From Lachancea dasiensis (taxonomy: Eukaryota > Ascomycota > Saccharomycetes > Saccharomycetales > Saccharomycetaceae): a DNA stretch of 64,000 nt. The position numbers and the translations under genes were made by a program. The stretch lies in the NCBI GenBank assembly GCA_900074725.1, contig LT598458.1, positions 1,240,001 to 1,304,000 on the forward strand, written 5' to 3'. Positions within the stretch are counted from its first letter, which is position 1. Every line of letters starts with the position of its first letter. The notes beneath the pieces were generated by a model that ran no database searches, was not told the DNA's origin, and saw only the letters and a list, made by a program, of their open reading frames with translations. Shown here one piece after another: positions 10,362 through 21,200 of this stretch.

Positions 10362-12155
10362 TCACAAGCCAAAGAGCCCGAAAAGCCCTTTCTTCTTCGA
10401 TACTTGTTCTTGGTCTTGAATCATGCTTTCCGATTCAGATTGGACATCCTGCTCATTGATAGTGAAATGTTCCTCCGGTTGGTTGTCGTAAGATATGTAG
10501 TTGAATGCCAAATCGAACAAGGTTGGTTTGGCTCCTACGGGACGGATCACTGGCCTCAGCGGTACCAAATTTTTCAAAACAACATCCTGAGGTGTAATGC
10601 GTCTGTTTAGCTTCTCCAATAATGAAGGTTCGAACGCCGACAATTTAGACGAAGAAGAAAGCTTTTCGTACTCGGCAAGGAAGATCACACTATTAACAGC
10701 AGTCTTAAGGTACTCCTGTAGGTTCTCAAGCCTTTCAGAGTTGATAATGTCTCCTGGTAAGGCTTCTTCGAAGGAGGAGTCTTCGAGTGCGGAACTCAAA
10801 ATTTTTTGGGCATCAATGTAGAGCGCAAGAGCTTCCAGATGTTTTTGTTCACCCTGATAGAACGACGCCAAACAGCCTGCTGTTAAGTGTAACTGATAGT
10901 ACACAGTGGCCAACTTGAGGTTCGCCATCAAGGTGTCATCCGAGTAGACACCAGGAAGGTCCATGACGTCCTGCAAATAAGTGGTTAAATTGTGGACAAT
11001 ACGTTCAATCTCCTTGTACTTGGTGAGTTTCAAGTTTTTCGACTTATCAGAGGATTTGGCCCAGTACGTCCATAGTCTGTTGAAAAGGATGTCGTCACGT
11101 TGAATGGTCGTGAAATGCAAATTGTACTGGATGTAAGTCATTAAAATTTCATCATCCTCGCCGGTCGTTTCGTCGTGGTCATTGTTGTGCTTTTGCTCTA
11201 CAACTGCTCTTTGTAAGTCCAAAGCCTGCTGCCACTTCGCCATTTTTTCTGAGAATTGAGACAGCTCGTCAGTCCCGATGTTCTGAGCCTCTGAAATGAC
11301 CTCTGCTACCTTGGAGTCATTGACCTGAGCAGAAAATCTTCTCCAGTGGATAGTGGCAGCAGCGGTAGCAGAGGAATTCTCGTCTTCCACTATAACGGGC
11401 ATTTCGAAGCCATCCTGCAACAAAAGCGATATAAGAGGTTCGCTAGAATTCTCCTGCACGTTCCTGGTGACAAAATTACGAAGCTCCCTCGATGTAGAAG
11501 CCTCGCGGCTGGCGCTTTGTCTCAAAATGTAGTCAAATTGAGCCGTTATAGACTCAGCCACTTCAGCACCCAGCTTCCCCGTGGAATGCAGGAACTGAAG
11601 GGCAGAGACGACCAAACTGAGTTCCTGTGCCACCGTATCGGCCACCGAAACAGCAGAGCGGGACTTCAATGAGTTTTTGAAGTTAAGGTAACTGACCGTC
11701 ACCAGCTTCTGGTAAATGAGGTACTCGGCACGCGTAACAGGGTCCTGTTCGTTCTTTGTCACCTCCAGGAGCCGTTGGCATGTCCCGCATGCTTTTTTCA
11801 GCCGCGTGGCCACTACTTTGCCCTCGGACTTCTTGATGTGGCCTCTTTGGCGCGCCTTGAGCCGCAAGGTCTCCGCCAGAGCCAAGTCTCTTTCGGCATG
11901 CAGTAGCATCAACGTCCCTACAAGCTTATTTTTGGAGTCGTAGTCCTCGTGTGTAAGTTTAGAATACCTTTCCTTAGACGAATACCGCTTGGTGTCCTTG
12001 GTGGTCAATTGGCAATGGTGTCTCAACTTCTGCAGCTTCCGATTCAATTTTCCATGATACTTTTGAAAATCCTCTGCCGTCTCCACAAATTGTTCAATTC
12101 TGACTCCGTACGTTGCCCCTAAGGGTGAGTAATGGCTCTTAGATCCACCTGCCAT
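10362..12155 (-). CDS. SRP68: Signal recognition particle subunit SRP68
   Basis: Core protein of the cytoplasmic signal recognition particle, which binds SRP RNA with Srp72 and targets ribosomes to the ER. 597 residues, similar to S. cerevisiae Srp68 (599). The N-terminal RNA-binding domain is visible at about 15-215 (HYSPLGATYGVRIEQFVETAE motif, then FQKYHGKLNRKLQKLRHHC and the following basic residues); the remainder is TPR-like helical. The C-terminus ends in a lysine-rich KKKGLFGLFGL tail. ATG at 12155 was chosen because the codons upstream are non-ATG. The gene is divergent from HUT1, exactly as YPL243W/YPL244C. Confidence 0.94.
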   Translation of the reverse strand: MAGGSKSHYSPLGATYGVRIEQFVETAEDFQKYHGKLNRKLQKLRHHCQLTTKDTKRYSSKERYSKLTHEDYDSKNKLVGTLMLLHAERDLALAETLRLKARQRGHIKKSEGKVVATRLKKACGTCQRLLEVTKNEQDPVTRAEYLIYQKLVTVSYLNFKNSLKSRSAVSVADTVAQELSLVVSALQFLHSTGKLGAEVAESITAQFDYILRQSASREASTSRELRNFVTRNVQENSSEPLISLLLQDGFEMPVIVEDENSSATAAATIHWRRFSAQVNDSKVAEVISEAQNIGTDELSQFSEKMAKWQQALDLQRAVVEQKHNNDHDETTGEDDEILMTYIQYNLHFTTIQRDDILFNRLWTYWAKSSDKSKNLKLTKYKEIERIVHNLTTYLQDVMDLPGVYSDDTLMANLKLATVYYQLHLTAGCLASFYQGEQKHLEALALYIDAQKILSSALEDSSFEEALPGDIINSERLENLQEYLKTAVNSVIFLAEYEKLSSSSKLSAFEPSLLEKLNRRITPQDVVLKNLVPLRPVIRPVGAKPTLFDLAFNYISYDNQPEEHFTINEQDVQSESESMIQDQEQVSKKKGLFGLFGL

Positions 12156-12529
12156 TATCAAATACTGGTATAGATATAGATACAGATGCAGATGCTCGCT
12201 AGACCCTTTAAGGCTCTTCAGAGCTTGCGAGCTTTTACTTGACTCTCGTTGTTGTTCTTAAAATTTTCCACACATTCGAACATCATCATAAACGGCATGA
12301 TTGATGTTACGACCTCTGGAAAGTGTCAATTAAAGACAACTTTACTCTACGCTATCGAAACAGAAGGCCATAGTGCGCCGTAGCCACCAAACCGCTCTAT
12401 TAGGCCCAATCGTATGAACAGAAAATAGAGGTTTGGGAATAGTAAAAAAAAATTACAAAAAAAAGTGGTTTAATAGCTGCCAAATTCGAGACACATTATA
12501 TTCCTCTGGTTCCAAGGAAAGTTGGCCAA
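12156..12529. promoter_or_regulatory. Divergent SRP68/HUT1 intergenic promoter region
   Basis: 374 bases between divergent starts. It contains a short degenerate GATAGA/GATACA/GATGCA repeat beside the SRP68 start and poly(A) runs (about 12446-12470) about 60-85 bases upstream of HUT1, a usual nucleosome-depleting element. No specific factor site was recognised. Confidence 0.5.
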
Positions 12530-13528
12530 ATGGGTGCGCAGTTGAAGCTTGCTGCGTGTGTTACTGGGATCTACGCTACATTTTTGACCTGGTCACTGGT
12601 ACATGAGCCACTTACAACTCGAGAATGGCCTAATTCACAAGCTAGGTTCCAGGCACCTTGTGTGATGGGCCTAGTTCAGGCCGCCGTCGCTGCCACGGCC
12701 GGAGCCCTGTACTTGCGGCACGCAAAAACTGGATACAGCATGCGAGAATTCTGGAGGGGTAGCTACAAAGATCTGCTGGCGATCTCCTTTACGCAGAGCG
12801 TCTCGAGTCCCTTGGCCACCTACGCGCTGGGGTACGTGGACTTCCTGACCTACATGCTGGCCAAGAGCTGCAAACTGATTCCTATTCTAGTGGTGCATCT
12901 CATGTTGTACCGCACCGAAATCGCAAGGGACAAAAAAATAGTGGCTGTGGCTGTCACCGTCGGCGTCGTGATTTTCAACGTGGGCTCGGCAGGCCCAGCA
13001 GCCAAAGTTAGCCGAGGGGACAGTGTGAGCTTGATCTACGGATTTCTCCCTCTGGCCCTGAGCCTGCTACTAGACGGTTTCACCAATGCGACCCAGGACA
13101 CAATGCTGAAACGCAATAGGGCCCAACAGGGCAGCAAGCCCATCACGGGCGGCCATTTGATGCTGGGGCTCAATATTTGTATTGTGCTATGGAATCTCTT
13201 GTATTTGGCGGTATGCGACCGGCAGCAGATTCGTGGGGCAAAGGCGCTGATTGCCCAGGATCCGCATGTCGCTGCGTATCTGCTGACCTACGCGGCATGT
13301 GGCGCACTGGGCCAAATCTGTATTTTCTACACATTGCAAAACTACGGCTCGCTGGTTCTAGTGATGGTGACGGTGACACGAAAGATGGTTTCGTTAATTC
13401 TGAGCATAGCAGTGTATAGCCACCACGTCACTAAGCTGCAATGGCTGGGCATATTTATAGTGTTTGGTGGGATTACCGGTGAGGCGGCTCTCAAACGTCA
13501 GACAGCTGTGAGAGAGAAGTCTGATTGA
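12530..13528 (+). CDS. HUT1: UDP-galactose transporter homologue
   Basis: Member of the SLC35B1/HUT1 branch of nucleotide-sugar transporters, probably in the ER membrane; the family is linked to UDP-sugar or nucleotide exchange and ER homeostasis. 332 residues (S. cerevisiae 339) with about eight to ten hydrophobic helices. Family motifs include LAKSCKLIPILVVHL in the central region, FTNATQDTMLKR, and the C-terminal VTVTRKMVSLILS...HHVTKLQWLGIFIVFGG. GC content is visibly higher than in neighbouring genes. Position next to SRP68 matches YPL244C. Confidence 0.95.
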   Translation: MGAQLKLAACVTGIYATFLTWSLVHEPLTTREWPNSQARFQAPCVMGLVQAAVAATAGALYLRHAKTGYSMREFWRGSYKDLLAISFTQSVSSPLATYALGYVDFLTYMLAKSCKLIPILVVHLMLYRTEIARDKKIVAVAVTVGVVIFNVGSAGPAAKVSRGDSVSLIYGFLPLALSLLLDGFTNATQDTMLKRNRAQQGSKPITGGHLMLGLNICIVLWNLLYLAVCDRQQIRGAKALIAQDPHVAAYLLTYAACGALGQICIFYTLQNYGSLVLVMVTVTRKMVSLILSIAVYSHHVTKLQWLGIFIVFGGITGEAALKRQTAVREKSD

Positions 13529-14020
13529 CATGACACCCCGCGCGACACGAAATAACGATGATAGACATAGGATTTTTTATAGAAAATGTACTCCTAAGAA
13601 AAGAGAGACAACGCAGAATTTGAAACCTCCGGTATAAAGTGGTTGACTGGCGGTATTAAGATCCACAATCGAGGTATTCGGCTGGTTAGCCGGCATGCTT
13701 CGGGACAGACACACTCGTACACAATGACACATGAATACTGTTTTGCTTGGTATGCTGAGATCTTGTTGCTGTGTAATCGGTATCCTCGAGCGCATTACAA
13801 TCTCAGCGAGTTTAATGCCTCCTACAGGTTAAAAGTCTGCTCGAGATGTAGCTAGTGACACGGCCATCCAACTTTCCCTACAATACTAACGATGTATATA
13901 TAGCACCACGTGATACATTTTTTTGCCAAGGGTTAGACAGAGTAATCTGCAATTGAGTCGCGATGCCCATAGAATAGAATTGCGGACAACACAAAGCGCA
14001 AGGCTGAAGAGCTCGACACT
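13529..14020 (+). promoter_or_regulatory. HUT1-RBD2 intergenic region with TATA and CACGTG E-box
   Basis: A TATATATA tract at 13895-13902 is followed by CACGTGAT at 13907-13914, a good Cbf1/CDEI-type E-box, just over 100 bases before the RBD2 start. This is promoter architecture; no centromere CDEIII accompanies the E-box. S. cerevisiae YPL245W, which sits in this interval there, is absent here. Confidence 0.55.
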
Positions 14021-14906
14021 ATGACTGATCTGAGATCTTTGGAACTGAAGCTCCCTAACGGGTCACCGCCTGCTGCTTTGAGCACAGGGCTTGTTGTCTT
14101 CATGACAATGTTATTCATAATTAACTTTGTTTTCGATATCAATAGGCACATAAGCCTAACACCAGGTGCTTTGTTTAGCTTGGACTGTATGTTAATGATA
14201 TGTTGCTGATTAGACCGGGGAATATCAAGGATACTAACCTGCAATTCGTGAAGTGAATCGTATTTCGATGTACCCACTGGGACACTTGTCGATCGTGCAT
14301 CTGCTGATGAATTGTATCTCAATCTATGGACCTCTGACGGCGTTTGAGAGAAGCCACGGAACCGTTCATACCGGGGTCATACTGAATTTGCTGGCTGTGT
14401 TTACTGCGATTCCATACTGTCTTTTGGGGTCGGTTTTCTTTTCTGAGACTGAGGTTATCGGGAGCAGCGGATGGTGTTTCTCACTGTTGGGTTACTTTAG
14501 TTTGAAGGAATCCATCCTTCGCCCGCAGCAACAGATTTTTAACAACTACTATCTTCCTACCAGGTATATCCCGGTAGTGGCACTAGTGTTTGTCACCATA
14601 TTTTTCCCGGGATCGAGTTTCTGGGGCCATTTGATCGGTCTGTGCTGGGGCTACGCCTTGGGGTCCAAGGAGGTTTACGCCGCTAGGTTGGCACCACCAA
14701 GTTGGATAATCCAAAAAATTGAGTCCAAGCTAGACCGCGCTATCGCCATGATCCCATTTGGGGTCAAATTTTACAGAGAGGTTGATGCCAATAGACAGGA
14801 GTCGTACTCTTCGTTTTTCGGCGAAGAGAGCATCTTGCCCCTGCACTCTGATACGACGACATCCAACAGCGCTTTTCAAGGCGAAGGCCGTCCTTTGGGA
14901 GTGTGA
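14021..14906 (+). CDS. RBD2: Rhomboid-family membrane protease, spliced (exons 14021-14186 and 14254-14906)
   Basis: Golgi-type rhomboid protease of 272 residues after splicing (S. cerevisiae Rbd2: 262). Exon 1 encodes the cytosolic N-terminus and first membrane helix (PPAALSTGLVVF); exon 2 resumes at LNRISMYPLGHL. The putative catalytic dyad is Ser127 in GSSGW and His181 in GSSFWGHLIG, with further helices between. The C-terminal tail ends in an LPLHSDTTTSN-like region, as in the S. cerevisiae protein. Frame, length and alignment all require removing 67 nt between the frames. S. cerevisiae RBD2 (YPL246C) is, to my knowledge, intronless, so this is an intron gain or loss difference. Its neighbours HUT1 and the YPL247C orthologue support the assignment. 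Confidence 0.92.
14187..14253 (+). other. RBD2: RBD2 intron, 67 nt, AAG acceptor
   Basis: Begins GTATGT at 14187, has a perfect TACTAAC at 14232-14238, and must end at AG 14252-14253 to restore frame. The acceptor triplet is AAG rather than the usual CAG/TAG, and no pyrimidine-AG lies between the branch point and that site. Confidence 0.85.
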
Positions 14907-14972
14907 GCTGGCCAAAATTTACCTTTACCAGCAATTTTGCCGAGCACTTTTATCCATGATACTAGACGTATA

Positions 14973-15030
14973 AACACATACACACACACACACACACAAA
15001 CACACACAAACACACATATATATATATACA
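14973..15030. repeat. CA/TA microsatellite
   Basis: A run of CA dinucleotides interrupted by two AAA-containing units, passing directly into a TA run, lies between the converging 3' ends of RBD2 and MRPS17. It probably varies in length between strains and may also act in 3' end formation, because TATATA is a yeast efficiency element. Confidence 0.9.
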
Positions 15031-15136
15031 GGGAAAATGACTGGTAGCTGAATTTGTTCGTCGTTTTATTTTGTCGGTTTTTGTTCGTTATGCGGCTGCC
15101 ATGTGCTAGTCGTGTGTGCTAAAAGTTCTATCGCCA

Positions 15137-15826
15137 TCACAACTCTTGCAAAACGTATTTTCTGAGCAGATTCCGCTTGATGTTGGGCTTGAGCATCTGT
15201 GGACTCTCTACACCACGTTCTGCCAGCCATAGGTCGCACTCCTGGCCGTCTTGTAGAAGCTCATGCACGCGTGCCTGCACGGTGTCGATCTTGGATTTCT
15301 GGGCAACTACCTCTTGCTCCAAAGCCGACACGTCCAGCTGCAACAGTCGTCTCAGACTATCAGGAGTGAAATGCTCAATTCCGTACCGGGCCTTGATCTC
15401 AATCAGACTCTGAGGATCCTGCCCATCGCTTAACGCCTTTTGAATTGTATGAATGTCTCTGAGAAGAACGCCGTTGTTGGATTCCAGAGCCTTGCGTCTC
15501 TCAAGGAAACCTCGGGTCTTTTCCGCCTCTTCCTGTGACACCTGGATCTTGGCCTGCGACTCGAAGAGCGCGAACTGTTGACCTTTGTTTTTCAAAATCT
15601 CCGCAACACTGAAAAACTTGCGTTTCGACAGCGGTCTAGTGGCTTCGATACGCACCAAATCGCCCTCACGGGAAACTTCACCCTCATCGTGTACCAAGTA
15701 ATCTTTCCTGCTGAATAGTTCCTTGTTGATTCTTTTGTTGAACACCTTGGTCTCTACGCGCACTTTCACAGTCTTGTGCATTTTCCCCTGCGAGACCACA
15801 AGCCCCACGAAATTTTGACGAGCCAT
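15137..15826 (-). CDS. MRPS17: Mitochondrial ribosomal protein uS17m
   Basis: Mitochondrial small-subunit ribosomal protein of the uS17 family. The first 85 or so residues form the S17 OB fold, with the typical start [21 protein letters not shown] and the [21 protein letters not shown] segment. The remaining ~145 residues are a charged helical extension found in yeast Mrps17. Length is 229 residues (S. cerevisiae 237). The N-terminus is not a conventional cleaved presequence. Orthologue of YMR188C, and the next conserved gene to the right, GCV2, is YMR189W. Confidence 0.93.
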   Translation of the reverse strand: MARQNFVGLVVSQGKMHKTVKVRVETKVFNKRINKELFSRKDYLVHDEGEVSREGDLVRIEATRPLSKRKFFSVAEILKNKGQQFALFESQAKIQVSQEEAEKTRGFLERRKALESNNGVLLRDIHTIQKALSDGQDPQSLIEIKARYGIEHFTPDSLRRLLQLDVSALEQEVVAQKSKIDTVQARVHELLQDGQECDLWLAERGVESPQMLKPNIKRNLLRKYVLQEL

Positions 15827-16202
15827 CTAGAGTCACCAAATTTTATGTACAGTCTAACACAAGTTTGTTTTGACTACCAGTATAATCTGCCAGTTAGCCA
15901 GTCCTTTGACAGTTGATTTTCCAACTCATCACTCCAGTCTCTACTAAAATTTTCGATGTTTTAACTAAACTTAATTTAAGCTTACAACACCAACATCACG
16001 TGGAGCCATCCGAGAAATCACCAATTGGGCCAGTTTAGAGTTGGAATTCGAACTTTTAGAGTGTCTGAATCGAATTTTTGGACCTTATTCGCTCTAGAAA
16101 GTATCTATTAACGTTTAGGTACTGAATTTGGAGTCTTCTTATACTATTTACAGTGTGAAGGGGTTTAGCAAACATTCGAGTTGGCCGAAAAAACGGGCGA
16201 AA
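15827..16202. other. Divergent MRPS17/YPL247C-type spacer
   Basis: 376 bases between divergent starts, AT-rich near the middle (TTTAACTAAACTTAATTTAAGC). No RNA gene or specific binding site was recognised. Confidence 0.5.
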
Positions 16203-17513
16203 ATGGATAGTTACCGGGGTGGAAAGCGTAGTTCCATCTCCTTTGGGAGCTACCAGAGGCCCATGGTGAATTACAACCAGAGCGACCTGTCTTCGTATGG
16301 TCCAAGACATGTTTACTCGGTGGAACGACCTCCAGCGCAGCAAGCAGCGGTGGCTTTTTATCCGTGTCGGTATGAGGCGGCTTTTCCTCTGTTCGCACTT
16401 GACTGGAGCAGTGAGGACTATGTGGCAGTGGGTTCTTACAAGGAGGACACTTTCAACAAACTACAGATTCTACACTCTTCGGATGTGATGACGTGGGAAA
16501 AGATTGGTGAGGAAAACTGCGCTTTGCCCGTTTCGCGGGTGCAGTGGTGCCCAACCGGTGGATCGCAGCAGCTAGCGACGTGCTCAGACTCACTGCGGCT
16601 GTGGAGATTCGCGGACTTTTCGCTCCAGGAGCAGTTGAACCTGTCGCTGCATCGGTACAATAAGACCAGCGGAGCGTCCGGTTCTGTTTCCAGTCTTGGA
16701 CAATTACCACCGGTGTCTTCATTTCATTGGAACGCGATTGACCCCAACTTGATAATATCCAGTTCCATTGATACTACGTGTACGGTTTGGGACCTGCAGG
16801 CCAACAATTACGTCAAAACGCAGTTGATTGCCCACGACAGCGAAGTATACGATGTTAAGTTTTTGACGCAATCTACACAGCTGTTCGCCAGTTGTGGCGG
16901 GGACGGCAGTGTGAGGGTCTTTGATTTGCGGTCATTGGCCCACAGCACCATCATCTACGAGCCCAGCACCAACACCGGGGCTCATGACGGCTCGGGAAGT
17001 GCCCGAAACAGCTCAGGCTCGAAGGCAGGGCCAGGATCTGCTGCTTCCGGCTCTGCGTCCGGGTCTGCCACCAGCTCCAACGCCGGTAGCCATGCGTTGC
17101 TAAGACTAGAACCCTCACCGTTCGATCCCAACGTAGTGGCCACCTTTGCCCACGACTCCACAAGCGTGCTAGTGCTAGATATGCGGTATCCTGGGGCCCC
17201 AGTGTTGACGCTGGAGGCCCACTCGGGGGCCGTGAACCAAATCCAGTGGCACCCCTCGCGACGCAACGTGCTTGCTTCGTGCAGCGACGACTGTCAGGTC
17301 CTGATATGGGACCTCAATACACAGCTGACGACGTCCGCGGCAGCGACAAATGCGTCTTCTAAGTGGAACAACGGCAAAGCGGCGCTTTGTGTTGACTCGC
17401 CACAGCAGGCCTACAACGAATCTCGCTACGAGGTGAACAATATAGTATGGCAGCCACAGGGTGACTGGTTAGGATGCAACATGGGACGCCAATTCCAAAG
17501 CGTCAGAGTTTAG
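16203..17513 (+). CDS. WD40 protein of the DCAF7/WDR68 type (YPL247C orthologue)
   Basis: WD40 beta-propeller of 436 residues from the first ATG, at 16203; the frame upstream has only a TTG and is probably leader. The repeats resemble human DCAF7/HAN11: YEAAFPLFALDWS near the start, then VGSYKEDTFNKLQIL, LRLWRF, CTVWDLQ, VRVFDLR, VLVLDMRYP and VLIWDLN. Between two blades there is a low-complexity Gly/Ser/Ala insert of about 40 residues (GSGSARNSSGSKAGPGSAAS) with raised GC content. S. cerevisiae YPL247C is similar and is the gene after RBD2, which supports orthology. DCAF7 family members scaffold DYRK kinases; whether this one does is unknown. Confidence 0.9.
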   Translation: MDSYRGGKRSSISFGSYQRPMVNYNQSDLSSYGPRHVYSVERPPAQQAAVAFYPCRYEAAFPLFALDWSSEDYVAVGSYKEDTFNKLQILHSSDVMTWEKIGEENCALPVSRVQWCPTGGSQQLATCSDSLRLWRFADFSLQEQLNLSLHRYNKTSGASGSVSSLGQLPPVSSFHWNAIDPNLIISSSIDTTCTVWDLQANNYVKTQLIAHDSEVYDVKFLTQSTQLFASCGGDGSVRVFDLRSLAHSTIIYEPSTNTGAHDGSGSARNSSGSKAGPGSAASGSASGSATSSNAGSHALLRLEPSPFDPNVVATFAHDSTSVLVLDMRYPGAPVLTLEAHSGAVNQIQWHPSRRNVLASCSDDCQVLIWDLNTQLTTSAAATNASSKWNNGKAALCVDSPQQAYNESRYEVNNIVWQPQGDWLGCNMGRQFQSVRV

Positions 17514-18237
17514 GTATTAGCTGCCAAAATTAACCGTGGGCAGCCGACGGTGACGGATGTAGTGTCCATGCGGCAAACAACATCCAGCCTCATACCCAAT
17601 TCTACTACCCATGAGAATAAAAAGCAACAAAAAAAGACAAATTTACCATTAGGTGGTGGGTTCAATCCACGGGATGCACCCAAATCGCTTCACGCGCTCC
17701 GTGCTACCTGTATTGTTGCCAGACTTACATCAAGCTGACATACATCGACACTGCCACTGCCACTGACACTGACACTGACATCTCCACGAGTACAACTGTT
17801 TTCTGGCACGAGTACAGGACAAGAAATCACTACACACGAAAATAACATCTGACTCCTTTGAAATATTTTTTGACTCCTTCACCCCTGTTTCCAGAGTCAA
17901 TAACCTGTGATAAGACCGATCCAATGATAATAAATTAATCTCAATGATGATGCCGTTCCCCAGCGCGTTCGTGGGTCAGTTAAACGGGCCCAGAGTGTTA
18001 ACTAGGTTGGGAATTATTCCGCCACAACTGCTGCAATTGCCGATAAGTTTTCTATCTGCCGTGATTGTGCTGTCTATCAGGTTTTTTAGTAGGAAATTTA
18101 CAGGTGTTCAGTGTACGGATTGGGAGCCTCATCGCGAGTATAAGAAGAGCACAGGATCTTTGTTGGATTCCTTTGATGCATTTAGAGTGTAGTACTTGAA
18201 CCTGTGGTTTTCGGAAGAATAAAACGGTGTATTTGTC
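17514..18237. promoter_or_regulatory. GCV2 upstream region with hexamer repeat and possible glycine-response element
   Basis: 724 bases between the WD40 gene and GCV2. A short CACTGC/CACTGA tandem repeat occupies 17749-17780. On the minus strand, GATC-N7-CTTCTT at 18142-18158 differs by one base from the CATC-N7-CTTCTT element described for S. cerevisiae GCV genes, and it lies about 80 bases before the GCV2 start. A possible 82-codon ORF overlaps this interval. Confidence 0.4.
17944..18192 (+). CDS. Possible 82-residue single-span membrane protein
   Basis: A short open frame beginning with three consecutive ATG codons after an AT-rich leader. The product would have one hydrophobic segment at about 28-48 (QLLQLPISFLSAVIVLSIRF), a following basic stretch RFFSRKF and a charged C-terminal tail. 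Its composition looks protein-like, but I do not recognise it. Its stop lies only 45 bases before the GCV2 ATG, so it would occupy the place where the GCV2 promoter should be, which argues against an independent gene. A chance frame is about as likely. Confidence 0.35.
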   Translation: MMMPFPSAFVGQLNGPRVLTRLGIIPPQLLQLPISFLSAVIVLSIRFFSRKFTGVQCTDWEPHREYKKSTGSLLDSFDAFRV

Positions 18238-21200
18238 ATGCTGAGATTCCGGGCGTTGGCCGGATCGAAACTCATCGGGAGATCATTGCACAGCGGCAAG
18301 GGTGTTTGGCTACAGCAAGCAGCCAAGGTCGCCAATGTCTCATCCACACAGTATCAACAGATTTATGAGCGGGCGCAAGGCTCTTACGAACCACTGGATA
18401 CTTTTCAGAGGCGTCATTTGGGCCCTAGTCCCAAAAACGTGCAGGATATGCTGAAGATCATCGGTTATAAGGATTTGGATAACTTTGTGACAGACTTGGT
18501 CCCACACCAGGTGCTGCAGAAACGGCCACTCGAATTAGAGGCTCCTGCGGATGGCTTCACCGAGCAGCAAATGCTTGAGCACTTGAAGACGATCGCAGAC
18601 AAAAATCGGCATCAGGTTAAAAACCTTATAGGTAAGGGTTACTACGGTACCATTCTACCTCCTGTCATTCAGCGCAATCTTCTAGAATGCCCGGAATGGT
18701 ACACGTCCTACACACCATACCAGCCTGAAATCTCGCAGGGGCGGCTGGAGTCGCTATTGAACTTCCAAACTGTGATAACCGACCTCACTGGCTTGCCCGT
18801 TGCTAACGCCTCGCTTTTAGATGAGGGAACGGCGGCAGGCGAGTCTATGTTGCTGGCGTTCAGTGCGGCCAAAAGGAAAAAGACCAGGTTTGTGTTGGAT
18901 TCTAGAACACATCCTCAGACCAAGTCTGTTCTGCACACCCGAGCCGAACCCTTCGGTATAGAAATTGTAGAAATTGACCCGCTTGACGTCGAACAGTCCA
19001 AGGCGATTTTGAGTGACAAAAACACATTTGGAGGGTTGATCCAATACCCTGCCACCGATGGTTCAATCATTCCCGGAGAGACCCTAAAATCTTTTGCGGA
19101 CATTTTGCATAGCAATAAGGGTCTTCTGTTGGTTGCTTCTGACTTGCTAGCTTTGACCCTCTTGAAACCTCCATCTGAATTTGGCGCCGACGTTGTGTTT
19201 GGCTCCTCTCAGAGACTTGGGGTTCCATTTGGATTTGGTGGCCCTCACGCTGCCTTCTTAGCTGTAGTCGATAAGCTAAACCGTAAGATCCCAGGTAGAA
19301 TCGTTGGTGTTTCCAAAGATCGTTTGGGCAACCCTGCTTTGCGTCTAGCTCTACAAACCAGAGAGCAGCATATCAAACGTGATAAAGCAACTTCCAATAT
19401 TTGCACTGCACAAGCTCTTTTGGCCAATATTGCTGCCAACTACTGTGTTTACCACGGTCCCGAAGGTTTGAAAGCCATCGCTGGTAGAGTATATGGTTTC
19501 ACTAGCGTTTTGGCCAAAAAGATATCCAACGAATCCAATCACACCTTGGTGAACAAGACCTGGTTTGATACCCTAACGGTCAAACTTGGAGACGGAATCT
19601 CCTCCCAAGAATTTTTGAAAGAAGCTCTAGAAAGGTATTCCATTAACATTTATGCTGTTGACGCTCATACTGTTTCACTGTCCCTTGATGAAACTATAAC
19701 GAAAGAGGACTTATTAGCATTGTGTCAACTCTTCAACACTTCTACAGCGCTTCCAGAAGGGTTACCGCAGTTCCCATCAGAACTGCTGAGAACGGATGAC
19801 ATTCTTTCGAACGTTGTGTTCAACCAGCACCACAGTGAAACTGCCATGCTCAGATATTTGCATCGTTTACAAAGTCGCGATTTATCGCTAGCAAATTCCA
19901 TGATTCCTTTAGGATCGTGCACAATGAAGTTGAACTCCACCGTAGAGATGATGCCCGTTACGTGGCCTCAGTTTGCCAACATGCACCCATTTCAGCCTGT
20001 GGAGCAGGCCGAAGGGTACCGGGAGTTGATAAAATCTTTAGAGTCCGACCTGGCCGACATCACAGGCTTCGACGCGGTGTCGCTGCAACCTAATTCGGGG
20101 GCTCAAGGGGAATATGCTGGTTTAAGAGTGATCAATGCGTACTTGGAGTCGCAGGGTCAATCGCATCGCAAGGTTTGCTTGATTCCCGTATCTGCTCATG
20201 GTACTAATCCAGCCTCTGCAGTTATGTGTGGTATGAAGGTCGTCCCTGTCAACTGCTTGCCAGACGGGTCTCTTGACCTCACCGATCTAGAGGCTAAGGC
20301 TGAGAAACACAAGGATGACCTGGCTGCTATCATGATTACCTACCCATCGACGTACGGATTGTTTGGACCTGGCATAAGACAAGCTATTGACATCGTGCAT
20401 GGTCATGGTGGCCAGGTCTACTTGGATGGTGCCAACATGAATGCCCAAGTTGGATTGACCTCGCCAGGTGACCTGGGTGCCGACGTATGCCACTTAAACT
20501 TGCACAAGACGTTCTCGATTCCTCACGGAGGCGGTGGTCCTGGTGTTGGACCTATTTGTGTAAAAGCACACCTGGGTCCTTACTTGCCCGGCCATGACCT
20601 GGTTGAAATGATGACAGGAGCTCCGAAGAAAGATCGTATTTCTTCGGTTTCCAGTGCACCTTATGGGAGTGCCTCGATCTTGCCAATCTCGTATGCTTAC
20701 ATCAAGATGATGGGATCCAAGGGTTTGCCTTTCTCGTCCGTGGTGGCGATGGTTAATGCCAACTACATGATGACCCGTTTGAAGTCTCATTACGAAATCA
20801 TGTTTGTGAACGAGAGGTCGACTATCAAGCACTGTGGCCACGAATTTATCATCGATCTCAGACAGTACAAGGCAAAGGGTGTGGAGGCAATCGACATTGC
20901 CAAGCGTCTGCAAGATTACGGTTTTCACGCTCCCACTTTGGCCTTCCCTGTTCCTGGTACTTTGATGGTGGAACCCACGGAATCCGAAAACTTGGAAGAA
21001 TTGGATAGGTTTGTGGATGCGATGATCGCTATCAGGAGCGAGATCGACCTCTACGTCGCTGGCGACTCTCGGGGATCAGTGCTCAAGAACGCTCCTCACT
21101 CTTTGGAGGATTTGATCACCAGTTCTGACTGGGACTCCCGGGGCTACACCCGAGAGCAAGCCGCCTACCCGTTGCCATACCTTAAATACAACAAGTTCTG

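Noticed and set aside
17655-17690. tRNA-like B-box sequence GGTTCAATCC within a small hairpin
   Set aside because: The 5-bp T-arm cannot be paired correctly, and there is no A-box, anticodon arm or acceptor stem upstream.
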